Positions 15,327-22,765 of a stretch of 34,576 nt of DNA are shown here, in pieces. The stretch is taken from positions 1 through 34,576 of the forward strand of contig NZ_BDAW01000097.1 in the NCBI RefSeq assembly GCF_001625085.1, read 5' to 3'. The notes under the pieces were generated by a model that was not told the DNA's origin, searched no databases, and was given only the letters and a program-made list of their open reading frames with translations. Position 1 is the stretch's first letter. The number at the start of each line of letters is the position of its first letter. This stretch comes from Nocardia acidivorans NBRC 108247. GTDB taxonomy: Bacteria > Actinomycetota > Actinomycetes > Mycobacteriales > Mycobacteriaceae. The position numbers were made by a program, and so were the translations under genes.

Positions 15327-15711
15327 GGCCGCTGTTCTCCCTGATCGATGGCACAGGTCATAGCCCAGGGTAGGCACTTGTTCCGCGTGGTTCGGTGCCG
15401 ATCTGGCACATTGCGGGTGTGCCAGATCGGCACAAAAACCCGCGTGTGACCGGGGATTCTTGTGGTTATCACCCGTTGCCGGGTGAAGCGGCAAGTGCCC
15501 TCCCGAGCCTGTGGGGGCACGGCGGGCGCGTCGACAGGCGACACGGCGGCGCACCCGCTCACCCGGCAACGGGTGATTTCGCGTCTCCAGACCCCCCTCA
15601 TTTCCGTGCGCAAAACCGGAAGCCCGGCCCCTGACCTGCGCATTCATCTACACCACTACCCTATAAAACTTCTTTCACCACAAATGAAGTTTTGCGTGGT
15701 AAGGTAGGAAC
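15327..15711. promoter_or_regulatory. Large divergent control region with dyads
   Basis: Between the XRE gene and the 15712 operon. A perfect 16-bp inverted repeat (GTGCCGATCTGGCACA, 15395-15410, with 15418-15433) lies 69 bp before the XRE start; each half is itself nearly palindromic. Farther on, TCACCCGTTGCCGGGTGA (15469-15486) and its exact reverse complement (15559-15576) lie about 90 bp apart. At 15594-15620 is a 27-bp element present almost identically, inverted, at 33258-33284. AAAACTTC (15665-15672) mirrors GAAGTTTT (15686-15693) within the final promoter. Confidence 0.6.
15681..15711 (+). promoter_or_regulatory. Leaderless-type promoter with the CAAATGAAGTTT element
   Basis: CAAATGAAGTTT at 15681-15692 is followed by a -10-like TAAGGT (15700-15705), then exactly six bases and the ATG at 15712. 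The same element and spacing to ATG occur at 26097-26126. The element falls in the spacer between -35 and -10, a usual place for a repressor site. Confidence 0.55.
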
Positions 15712-16041
15712 ATGACCAGCACAGAAACCCTCCCCGCCATCGACCCCCAGATCACAGACGCCGCGGACGCGCTGCTCACCAACGCGGTCGCACTCGGTGC
15801 CACCGATGACCTGATCGCCATGCGCGACCACCTCGCCGATGTGATCGCCGCCGCCACCGCCATGGCCAACGCCCTCGACATCGAGATCCAGGGCGGGGCG
15901 GGCGCGGCCGAGGACGGCTACACCCCCGCCAACCGCCCCGGCGTCGTGGCCACCATCCGCGCCCACCTGACCCGCATCGTCACTGACCGCCTGACCTGGA
16001 GCGACACCGAGGGCCACCTGCACATGCTCTACGCCCGCTAG
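15712..16041 (+). CDS. Hypothetical helical protein
   Basis: A 109-aa, largely alpha-helical, acidic protein without a recognised family. It has no ribosome site; the ATG lies six bases after a -10-like box, so it is probably translated from a leaderless mRNA driven by the CAAATGAAGTTT promoter. It is first in a run of small genes to 17789. A T-loop-like stem-loop follows its stop. Confidence 0.65.
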   Translation: MTSTETLPAIDPQITDAADALLTNAVALGATDDLIAMRDHLADVIAAATAMANALDIEIQGGAGAAEDGYTPANRPGVVATIRAHLTRIVTDRLTWSDTEGHLHMLYAR

Positions 16042-16059
16042 AAACCCCCGACGCCGAGA

Positions 16060-16088
16060 GGACCGGCCAGTTCGACCCTGGCCGGTTC
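16060..16088 (+). ncRNA. Intergenic stem-loop with T-loop-like loop, copy B
   Basis: An 11-bp stem with one G-T pair (16060-16070 with 16078-16088) around the loop TTCGACC. It is the same element as at 3938-3968 (inverted) and 5937-5973, again between co-directed genes, 37 nt before an ATG. Confidence 0.6.
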
Positions 16089-16125
16089 CCTACCCCCCGC
16101 CACCCTGATCAACCTGGAGGTTCCC

Positions 16126-16320
16126 ATGGACACCCTGCACACCGGCGACACCATCACCGTGGTTCACCGCGACCCGATCCACGGCTGGTTCGAGGTCCAG
16201 GCCCACGTGGTCCACCCCGTCTACAACGCCGACGGCGAACTTGAACGCGTTCACGTGAGCGTGGGCAACCGCAGCGCCATCGTGGAGCCGTTCCAGCTCG
16301 TGGGCACCCCGCAGCAGTAG
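16126..16320 (+). CDS. Small beta-rich hypothetical protein
   Basis: A 64-aa protein behind a good ribosome site (CCTGGAGG, 7 nt before ATG). The sequence alternates strands (DTITVVHRDP, WFEVQAHVVHPVY, RVHVSVGNR), suggesting a small beta-barrel. No family is recognised. Confidence 0.65.
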   Translation: MDTLHTGDTITVVHRDPIHGWFEVQAHVVHPVYNADGELERVHVSVGNRSAIVEPFQLVGTPQQ

Positions 16321-16373
16321 ACAATTCACCAACCGCTCATCAATCCCGTTGCCCGACAAGGAGATCCCACGCC

Positions 16374-16610
16374 ATGAACGGCGAACTGGCGCACAACGAC
16401 GATGTGATCGAAGCGGAGTTGGTGGACCAGCGCCCGCAGGTCCACCTGGTCGAGATCGGCGAGTACGACGAGACGCAGGTGATCGCGGCATTCGCCAACG
16501 CGGGCGACGCTGAACGCTTCGTGGACTCGTACAACGAATGGCGTCCGAAGAACCAGAAGGCGCGCCGGGGTGACTCGGTGCCGTACTTCGGTCCGACGCC
16601 GCTGACCTGA
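16374..16610 (+). CDS. Small hypothetical protein with a duplicated 3' end downstream
   Basis: A 78-aa acidic protein starting after AAGGAGATCC. Its final 20 codons (NQKARRGDSVPYFG) are repeated in a fragment at about 17013-17080, which shows that a second copy of this gene once existed there or was partly copied. No function is known. Confidence 0.65.
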   Translation: MNGELAHNDDVIEAELVDQRPQVHLVEIGEYDETQVIAAFANAGDAERFVDSYNEWRPKNQKARRGDSVPYFGPTPLT

Positions 16611-16631
16611 CCGAAAGTAGGAGACATCCGC

Positions 16632-17009
16632 ATGGGGTTCTTCATTATCAAAGCCGCTCCACAGGTGGATCTGTACGCGGAATGGTCCACCTCCAGCGAC
16701 CAATGGACCTTTGTCGGCACCCGCGCCGAACTGCTGGAATACCTGCACGAACAACCCGACTCCGGCAACGCCGAGGACCGCGTGCAACGCGCCGACGACC
16801 GCGGATCCAGCTACCGGACCATCAACCCCAACGCTGACAACGATCAGATGCCTGGTACCTGGAGCAGCACGGGCCTGACCGTGCAGGGAATCGACGGGTT
16901 CGGCTGGCTGCCCCGGCCTCGCCTCGCCGATTACCTGCGCGCCCTCTACAACGACGATCCCGACGCCGACAGATTTCTTGAGGAACTCGACGACTCCGAC
17001 GCCGAGTGA
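16632..17009 (+). CDS. Hypothetical acidic protein
   Basis: A 125-aa protein. The N-terminus GFFIIKAAPQVDLYAEWSTSSDQW suggests a small beta-sheet domain; the C-terminus is a helix ending in many acidic residues. The ribosome site is GTAGGAGA. It is preceded closely by the 16374 gene and followed by the duplicated gene fragment. No family is recognised. Confidence 0.65.
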   Translation: MGFFIIKAAPQVDLYAEWSTSSDQWTFVGTRAELLEYLHEQPDSGNAEDRVQRADDRGSSYRTINPNADNDQMPGTWSSTGLTVQGIDGFGWLPRPRLADYLRALYNDDPDADRFLEELDDSDAE

Positions 17010-17012
17010 ATG

Positions 17013-17150
17013 CAAGAACCAGAAGGCGCGTCGGGACGACTCGGTGCCGTACTCCGGATCGAAGCCGCTGCCCCTGGCCGATATCGCCACTCAGCAGCGT
17101 GAACACCCTGACCCGAGGCGCGGAATGTGTCGGTGCCCCGGGGCACGATG
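17013..17150 (+). pseudogene. Fragment of a duplicated copy of the 16374 gene
   Basis: AAGAACCAGAAGGCGCG and the following 45 bases repeat the 3' end of the 16374 gene with a few changes. In frame it reads NQKARRDDSVPYSG, then continues past the position where the parent gene stops. There is no start codon in the right place, so it is a relic, perhaps left by recombination that duplicated and then deleted part of this gene cluster. Confidence 0.55.
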
Positions 17151-17191
17151 ACCGCGAAGATAGAACCGAAATGATCACGGAGGCAACAGAA

Positions 17192-17416
17192 ATGGACAAT
17201 CCCACCACCACTCGGACCGCTGCGGACCTGGCGGGCACCGTGCACTCGGCCATCGAGGACGCCATGCGCGCGCTCGATGCGGTCACTCCCTACGTGGACG
17301 CCCTCGACGCCCACCCGGACGAGCCGAGCACCTATGAGATCCGCAGGCACCTGGCCAAGGCCGCCGAAGCCCTGACCGACGCCGCGGGTCAGGCCGACGC
17401 CGACAGTCAGGCGTAA
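17192..17416 (+). CDS. Small helical protein
   Basis: A 74-aa protein, mostly helical (DLAGTVHSAIEDAMRALDAV, then RRHLAKAAEALTDAAG), starting at ATG 17192 after ACGGAGGC. An upstream in-frame ATG at 17171 lacks a ribosome site. The helix-turn-helix shape with few aromatic residues is reminiscent of small coiled-coil accessory proteins. Unknown function. Confidence 0.6.
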   Translation: MDNPTTTRTAADLAGTVHSAIEDAMRALDAVTPYVDALDAHPDEPSTYEIRRHLAKAAEALTDAAGQADADSQA

Positions 17417-17480
17417 CCACCCCGAACGTGGAGGTCGGGGCAACCCGGCCTCCACCGAAGCGAGAAATGGAGCACACCTG

Positions 17481-17789
17481 ATGAACACCGATTCGGTGCC
17501 CTGCCTGCTCGAACACACCCCCGACCGTGGCCTGCGTCCGGAACGAATGCTCGTGCCCACCGTGGGCCAGGCCCTGGCCATCGCCCTCGATCTGACCGCC
17601 CCCGGCCCCGCCGAGGTCCGCCCCGAGGATCTGCCCGCCGAGACCGTGGCCATCACCTACGCCCGGCCGGATCACTCACTGCCGGTATCACCGGACCTGT
17701 ACGTCCACGGGCTCTCCGATCACGTACACACCCAGGTGCTGGCCTGGGTAGCCGCCGACATGGACAAGACCCTGCAACGCACGCCGTGA
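17481..17789 (+). CDS. Hypothetical protein
   Basis: A 102-aa protein behind ATGGAGCACACC, about 8 nt from ATG. The N-terminal half contains LVPTVGQALAIALDL, the rest is polar. It is the last gene before a very strong terminator at 17810-17848, so it ends the operon that begins at 15712. No family is recognised. Confidence 0.65.
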   Translation: MNTDSVPCLLEHTPDRGLRPERMLVPTVGQALAIALDLTAPGPAEVRPEDLPAETVAITYARPDHSLPVSPDLYVHGLSDHVHTQVLAWVAADMDKTLQRTP

Positions 17790-17809
17790 GTCGGTTCGAC
17801 CGATCAGGG

Positions 17810-17848
17810 CACGAAGGCCGGACGCGAATCTCGCGTCCGGCCTTCGTG
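17810..17848. terminator. Strong intrinsic terminator
   Basis: An 18-bp perfect stem (17810-17827 with 17831-17848) around a 3-nt loop, followed by TTT. Confidence 0.9.
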
Positions 17849-17921
17849 TTTCGACCCGCACGTCCTGTCCGGGCGGGATTATGGAGAGCAGAGCGCAACT
17901 GAAAATCCAAGGGGGAGAACG

Positions 17922-17963
17922 ATGTTCATCGACTCAGTCCACATACCGCGCGGTCGGGGGTGA
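17922..17963 (+). CDS. Possible 13-codon leader peptide for the NERD gene
   Basis: ATG 17922 follows AAGGGGGAGAACG, the best ribosome site here. The frame reads MFIDSVHIPRGRG and stops at 17961-17963, sharing one base with the NERD gene start. The NERD gene has only a weak site of its own, so ribosomes probably reach it by re-initiation. Confidence 0.45.
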   Translation: MFIDSVHIPRGRG

Positions 17964-19147
17964 TGACCGTGCGCGTAGTCAATTCCGCCCGCTCGGACAT
18001 TCACGAGACCGAACGCCAGGTCATCGCCGCGATACAACGCTGGGACACACCCGGTCTCGCGGTCTCCGGAGCCAAGGTCACCGTGGTCGGCGGGCGGTCA
18101 GCCGAGATCGACCTGCTGATCCTGCTGCCGAACCTGGCCCTGACCGTGGAGGTCAAAGGGCTCCGCGAACGCGTGGGCGGCATCCTGTACTGCCCGGTCG
18201 ATGGTGATTGGTCCATGAAGGGCATCGCCGGTGATCCGGTGCACTCCCAAGCCCGCGGCAACCCCCGTGTACAAGCCGAACGCGTGATGTGGGGATTCAA
18301 GAACCTGGCCAAGGAACTCACCGACACCAACATCTTCGTTGACGCCCTGGTCCTGGTGATCCCCTGGCCAGGGCTCCCGCTCACCCTGGACAAAGGCCAC
18401 ATCGCGATGCCCACCGGCCAAGACGTGATGCTGTTCGATCCCGCCCTGGACAACCTCACCAGCTGGGTCGATCGCCGCGCGCACCGTGAGGTGATGTGGA
18501 CCGCCGCCCAGGTGGGCACAGTCCTGGCCGCGCTCGGGGTCACCGAGACCAGCCGCAACCCTGACCAGCGCGTCACCGCCGCCGAGCTGACCGCCGCATT
18601 CCCCACCCCCGCCACCACACCGGAGCCGGATCCCGATCCGGTGCGCCCTGCACCTGCCGCACCCCGGCCCGCCCTGGTCGAAGAACAGCCCTTCGACAAC
18701 CCCATCCCCTACACGCCCGCGCCCCGCCGCCCCGCCGAACCCGAGGCCACCGAGGACCAGGCCACCGAAAACCGGGACATCGCCCCCACCGCCCCGCGCC
18801 CCGCGCCCGAACCGCCAGAGCCGCAGTACAGGCATCTGAACGCCACACAGCGGCCCTGGCAGCCTCGCACCGAGTATGAACCCCGAACCGGGTACGACCC
18901 GGCGCCACGGCCCGAGCCTGCCGCCGCGGCAGTGGACCGGTGGACCGCCCCGCCCCGCCCCTGGCTCGGCTGGCGGGCCACCCAACCCGGACGGATAGCG
19001 GTGGCAGTAGCGCTCATGCTGGGCATGGCTTTCGGGGCGGGCGCGCTCCTGGACCACCCCGCGCACGCTCCGAGCACCGTGAGCACCACTGAGACAAGCC
19101 GATCCGCTCCCCCGCTCCCGCCCGCCACCGCGCCCTCGAACCGGTAG
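17963..19147 (+). CDS. NERD-domain membrane protein
   Basis: A 394-aa protein. The N-terminal 190 residues match the nuclease-related domain (NERD), with AEIDLLILLPNLALTVEVKG giving the Asp and Glu-x-Lys of a PD-(D/E)xK nuclease-like site. A Pro-rich linker (about 215-340) leads to one hydrophobic segment (about 344-363) and a short Thr/Pro-rich tail, so the nuclease-like domain is probably cytoplasmic with a C-terminal anchor. NERD proteins occur on plasmids and in defence or DNA-processing settings, but the substrate is rarely known. Translation seems coupled to a leader peptide. Confidence 0.75.
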   Translation: MTVRVVNSARSDIHETERQVIAAIQRWDTPGLAVSGAKVTVVGGRSAEIDLLILLPNLALTVEVKGLRERVGGILYCPVDGDWSMKGIAGDPVHSQARGNPRVQAERVMWGFKNLAKELTDTNIFVDALVLVIPWPGLPLTLDKGHIAMPTGQDVMLFDPALDNLTSWVDRRAHREVMWTAAQVGTVLAALGVTETSRNPDQRVTAAELTAAFPTPATTPEPDPDPVRPAPAAPRPALVEEQPFDNPIPYTPAPRRPAEPEATEDQATENRDIAPTAPRPAPEPPEPQYRHLNATQRPWQPRTEYEPRTGYDPAPRPEPAAAAVDRWTAPPRPWLGWRATQPGRIAVAVALMLGMAFGAGALLDHPAHAPSTVSTTETSRSAPPLPPATAPSNR

Positions 19148-19295
19148 AACCTGTGCGGCCCGCTCGTGATGCGCCTTGCCTACCTGCGATGACCTCGCGC
19201 ACATGGCGCGTTCTCGATGGGGTCGCGGTGGGTTGGCGCGCTTAAGCTCGCCAGCCGAAAACCCGACAGCAACCCCATCGCTACGGAGGCATGGC

Positions 19296-19493
19296 ATGAA
19301 CCCCGAGATGCTGCAAACAATTCTGAGCACCTACGACGAGACCGCCGACCTGCTCCGTGGCCTGGGGCACGAGAGGGTGGCGGCAAACGTGGAGACACTG
19401 CGCCGGGGGTATGAGGACGCCCTCGACCTGGCACAGCGGTACTTCGCCGAGGCGCACCAGCTCACCCACCAGCTCGCCGACCAACGCGGCTGA
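19296..19493 (+). CDS. Small helical protein
   Basis: A 65-aa, almost wholly alpha-helical protein (LQTILSTYDETADLLRGLG, then RRGYEDALDLAQRYF) that could form a helical hairpin. ATG 19296 follows CTACGGAGGC. It stands between the NERD gene and the IS110 region. No family is recognised. Confidence 0.6.
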   Translation: MNPEMLQTILSTYDETADLLRGLGHERVAANVETLRRGYEDALDLAQRYFAEAHQLTHQLADQRG

Positions 19494-19830
19494 GACCTCC
19501 CCCGCCCCGCCCGCAGGGAGAAGGTCTTGCCTTTTCGGGGGAACCCTGGGCGCGCTGCCGCCAGCAAACACGGCCGCAACCGGCCGATGAGCTGCGGCTC
19601 GGTGTTGCGGTCAAGACGCAACACCGAGGGTGCAACCGATTGACGCACCGATTGACACACCGAACGCGCTCGCCCCTTTCCCACGCTCGCCCTCGCTCGG
19701 TCAGGCCCGGCCCGCCCGTGCGTCCACTCCGGTCATGCGCTCACAGCCCCGACGACTCCACACACCTCTACTTATGTCGTAACGATTGATTCGATTGCCA
19801 CCCAACGCCTGCATAATTCCTGACCAGTAG
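19494..19830. other. Gene-free gap before the IS110 region
   Basis: No credible gene. It holds a perfect inverted repeat CTCGGTGTTGCG (19598-19609) / CGCAACACCGAG (19617-19628) with a 7-nt loop, which could terminate or bind a protein. Two tandem 12-mers, ACCGATTGACGC and ACCGATTGACAC, follow at about 19639-19662. Confidence 0.5.
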
Positions 19831-19837
19831 AGGTCTT

Positions 19838-20385
19838 TTGCGAGGCTGCGCGTGGGTGCTGTCGGGTGGATCGTTCAGTGGTTCGGCCGCTGTGATTCCT
19901 TGGGATCTTCTGGAATTCGAGTCCTCGAGATAGACCGTGAGCGCTGCGGTCGGACCGCGCGTGACCCTCGCCGATGCCGCGACCTCCGGACCACTCCTTG
20001 GGCGTGCAAGCCCTCTGACAAGAGCCGGGCGAGAGCAGCGGCGGAGTTGTCTCCGTGTGACCCCCGCACACCTCGCGGACCATCGAGTCCTCGTGCAAGA
20101 CCGTGGGCGCCGGTGACAGATGGTGCGGCTGGGCGGGCCCGGGCTGCCCGGTCCCGTCCAGCCGCATGTCTCGAAACGAATTGCTCGTGGTTCGAGCCTG
20201 CTCGCACGAGCAGACACCTCACCTTTCGGGAGCCTCGAGCTCTCACGAAGACCGGTGCCGTGCGGGTGCGCTGGGATCGCGAACAGCTCATCGGAGGCAA
20301 GCCCATCGAGGCTCGTAAGTAGGGCGCTGCGCGTTCTCGCCAAGGTCACGGACCTGCGGAAACACTCGACACGAGGGAGACCGAA
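19838..20385 (+). ncRNA. Candidate IS110 bridge RNA region
   Basis: About 550 bp upstream of the transposase lack a convincing gene and hold several inverted repeats, for example CTGCTCG-CA-CGAGCAG near 20199-20214. IS110 elements make a structured guide RNA from this position that pairs with donor and target DNA. The exact transcript cannot be set by eye. Confidence 0.35.
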
Positions 20386-21633
20386 ATGCACCGATACTGC
20401 GGAATCGACTGGGCCGAAGGCCATCACGACATCGCGATCATCGACAGCGACGGAAACCTCGTGTCCAAGAAACGAATCAGTGACGATCCCACCGGATTCG
20501 CCGAACTCACCACCCTGCTGACCGAAGCCGGCGATACCGGCGAGCATCCGATCCCAGTCGCGATCGAAACCCCGCGCGGGCTCCTGGTCGCCACACTGCG
20601 CGCCACCGGCCGCCCGGTCTACTCGATCAACCCCATGGCCGTTGCCCGCTACCGCGAACGCCACTCCATGACCCGGGCCAAATCCGACCACGTCGATGCG
20701 ATGACTCTGGCCAACATCATTCGCGTCGACGCCCAATTCCACCGCCGACTGCCCATCGACAGCGAACTCGTCCGCGCCATCGCGGTCTTGGCCAGGGCGC
20801 AGCAGGACGCGGTCTGGCGGCGCACCAAAGCCAGTAACGAGCTGCGGTCCCTGCTGCGCGAGTACTACCCCGGGTTCCTGGCGACCTTCGCCGGGAAGTC
20901 CGCGACCAACCTCGCCAAACCCGAAGCCCGCGCGGTCCTGGCCATCGCGCCTACCCCCGCGCACGCGAGCAAACTCACCAAGACGCGGGTCGCGGCCGCG
21001 CTGCGCCGCGCCGGACGCCAGCGCGGCATCGACGCCCTGGCCACCGAAATCGTCGAAGGCCTTCGCACACAACAGTTGCGGCAACCAACCATGGTCGAGA
21101 CCGCGATGGGCCGTCAGGCCCTGGCCCTGCTCGCAACCCTCGACGCCGCTTGCACTGGTGCCGACGACCTCGAACTGGCCACCGCGCAGGAGTTCCGCAA
21201 ACACCCCGACCATGCCATCGTCACCAGCTTCCCCGGCCTGGCCGACCTCACCGGCGCCCGCGTCCTGGCCGAAATCGGTGACGACCGAACACGATTCGCC
21301 AACGACAGAGCGTTGAAGGCCTATGCCGGATCCGCACCCGTCACCAGAGCATCCGGCAAGTCGATCTCCATCACGCACCGGCGAATCAAGAACGACCGCC
21401 TGGCCGCGGTCGGCTGGGTTTGGGCCTTCTCCGCGATGGCGACCGAAGGCCCGACCCGCACGCATTACCAGCATCGGCGCGCCCACGGGGACAGGCATGC
21501 GGCCGCGCTGCGACAGCTGTTCAACAAGATGCTCGGCCAGCTCCATCACTGCCTCCAATCCCGCCAACCGTTCGATCCGATCAAGGCCTTCGCCCCATCC
21601 CTCGACACACCGCCGACACGCGCTGCGGCTTGA
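20386..21633 (+). CDS. IS110-family transposase
   Basis: A 415-aa RNA-guided DNA recombinase. The N-terminal RuvC-like domain shows the DEDD set: D8 (GIDWA), E61 (AIETPRG), D101 and D104 (KSDHVDAM). The C-terminal domain carries FPGLADLTGARVLAEIGD and YAGSAPVTRASGKS, where the family's catalytic Ser lies. The length is normal and no frameshift is seen, so it may be active. ATG 20386 follows AGGGAGACC. It lies between the accessory genes and the toxin-antitoxin pair. Confidence 0.92.
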   Translation: MHRYCGIDWAEGHHDIAIIDSDGNLVSKKRISDDPTGFAELTTLLTEAGDTGEHPIPVAIETPRGLLVATLRATGRPVYSINPMAVARYRERHSMTRAKSDHVDAMTLANIIRVDAQFHRRLPIDSELVRAIAVLARAQQDAVWRRTKASNELRSLLREYYPGFLATFAGKSATNLAKPEARAVLAIAPTPAHASKLTKTRVAAALRRAGRQRGIDALATEIVEGLRTQQLRQPTMVETAMGRQALALLATLDAACTGADDLELATAQEFRKHPDHAIVTSFPGLADLTGARVLAEIGDDRTRFANDRALKAYAGSAPVTRASGKSISITHRRIKNDRLAAVGWVWAFSAMATEGPTRTHYQHRRAHGDRHAAALRQLFNKMLGQLHHCLQSRQPFDPIKAFAPSLDTPPTRAAA

Positions 21634-21656
21634 CTCCTAAAACCATCGGAGGTCTT

Positions 21657-22036
21657 GCACTCTGTGCGCGCCAGGGATCTATCGGCCCGAAAAACGATCG
21701 CGGAATCGCCCACCGCCAGCGCGGACCAGGCATCGGGCAGGGTGCGCTCCGGCCTCTGGTTCGACGGCTCGATGCGGCGTCACACTCTGCACTTTCGCAC
21801 CGCCCGCGCGATGACACCTCTTCCACCATTGGGCGCACACCCCCGCACCCGGCAATCCGGACACACCTTTTGCACCCTGGCCGAGCGAACCCCGAGCCAC
21901 CGATTCGCGGTGAGCAAGATATCGCGAAAGTGGCCACTTTTCCCCTGTGGCTGCCTCGTCGGGACGGGGGTGCAAGGGGTGCAAGGCCCGACCGATCCAG
22001 CCGCTATCCAGGTCGCTGCCGAGTATGCTGCCCGGT
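21657..22036. promoter_or_regulatory. Gap upstream of the toxin-antitoxin pair with TTGCACCC repeats
   Basis: No supported gene. ACACACCTTTTGCACCCTG at 21861-21879 is repeated exactly at 22626-22644, on the other side of the toxin gene. A 14-bp perfect palindrome AAAGTGGCCACTTT lies at 21927-21940. GGGGTGCAAGGGGTGCAAGG (21967-21986) is a tandem pair of the same GGGTGCAA core in the other orientation. TATGCT (22024-22029) is a -10 candidate seven bases before the antitoxin ATG. Confidence 0.5.
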
Positions 22037-22303
22037 ATGACTACCCGTATCACTGTGACGTTGGATGATCGGCTGGCCGAGCAGATCCGCGAGTTCGCCA
22101 CCGCCGACGCCAAGACCCAGGGCAACGTTTCGGAGTGGATCGCGGGCGCGGCCCGCGCCCGCATGCTGGCCGAGGAAGCCCGCGCCCTGGCCAAATGGCA
22201 GCGCGAGCACCCCGAGGAAACCGCGGCGTTCTACGCCGAACGCGAGGCCGAGCACGCCCTCATGCACGCCAGCGAGGCGCACCGCCACGGCGACGCCGCG
22301 TGA
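22037..22303 (+). CDS. Ribbon-helix-helix antitoxin
   Basis: An 88-aa protein. Residues 1-45 (TTRITVTLDDRLAEQIREFA, then GNVSEWIAGAARARML) are a typical RHH DNA-binding domain. The acidic, probably disordered C-terminal half would wrap the toxin. ATG 22037 lies seven bases after a -10-like TATGCT and lacks a ribosome site, so the mRNA may be leaderless. Its stop overlaps the toxin GTG as GTGA, the standard arrangement. It would neutralise the toxin and repress the operon. Confidence 0.82.
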   Translation: MTTRITVTLDDRLAEQIREFATADAKTQGNVSEWIAGAARARMLAEEARALAKWQREHPEETAAFYAEREAEHALMHASEAHRHGDAA

Positions 22304-22602
22304 TCGCACTGCACCGCGGGGACCTGTGGACCTATCAGGCACTGGCCCGGACGAAAACCGTCCTGGTGGTCAGCGCTGATGAGTTGAACGCCTCCGGCCT
22401 GCCGATGACCGTGGACGTGACCGATGTGCGTCCCACCGGGCTGCGGGCGATGCTGGCCACTACCCTGCCCGGCCACGGCTACATCCTGGGCCGCTCCCTG
22501 GTGGCCGCGGATCCGGACCGATTCCGCGACTTCCTCGGCACCGCCCCCGAGGACACCATGGAAGCCCTCGGGGCTGCCCTGACCGTCCTGGTAGGTCTGT
22601 AG
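22300..22602 (+). CDS. MazF/PemK-like toxin
   Basis: A 100-aa protein starting at GTG 22300. The N-terminus IALHRGDLWTYQ matches the RGD(I/L)W opening of MazF/PemK-fold toxins, followed by strands TVLVVSADELN and MTVDVTDV and the GHGYILGRSLV segment. Most relatives are mRNA endoribonucleases; the CcdB gyrase poison shares the fold, so the target is not certain. Together with the upstream RHH antitoxin it should serve as a plasmid-stabilising addiction module. Confidence 0.78.
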   Translation: MIALHRGDLWTYQALARTKTVLVVSADELNASGLPMTVDVTDVRPTGLRAMLATTLPGHGYILGRSLVAADPDRFRDFLGTAPEDTMEALGAALTVLVGL

Positions 22603-22658
22603 ACCGCCGGCGGTCCGGTGCATCCACACACCTTTTGCACCCTGCCCACCCAGCCCCT

Positions 22659-22743
22659 CCCCACCCAGCCCACCCGTCTCTGGGTGGGGCTCGGGTTCAA
22701 TAGAGGAAGGGACCAGGAGCGCGCATTGCTCCTGGTCCCTTCC
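22659..22743. terminator. Double hairpin terminator between convergent genes
   Basis: CCCCACCCAG (22659-22668) pairs with CTGGGTGGGG (22680-22689). Next comes a perfect 16-bp stem, GGAAGGGACCAGGAGC (22705-22720) with 22728-22743, around a 7-nt loop. The second stem lies between the convergent toxin gene and the 22766 gene and can stop transcription from both sides. Confidence 0.88.
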
Positions 22744-22765
22744 TTGTGCCCTGGGGTGAGTGCGA

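Larger units (their letters stand above)
19831..21656 (+). mobile_element. IS110-family insertion sequence (boundaries tentative)
   Basis: An IS110-type transposase gene with a long non-coding left part. IS110 elements lack clear terminal inverted repeats and recombine at a short core shared by both ends. AGGTCTT occurs at 19831-19837 and 21650-21656, bracketing the gene, and is one candidate core. CATCGGAGG at 20289-20297 and 21644-21652 is an alternative but would leave only about 100 bp before the gene. The family's guide (bridge) RNA is encoded in the non-coding end, which favours the longer version. Confidence 0.5.

Noticed and set aside
15469..15576. CACCCG palindromes as a CRISPR-like or attachment site array
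   Set aside because: Only two copies exist, in opposite orientation, with no spacer series, no cas genes and no ordinary integrase.
19768..21567. A 599-codon minus-strand frame across the IS110 region
   Set aside because: It runs antisense to a clear IS110 transposase with intact catalytic residues and shows no domain of its own.
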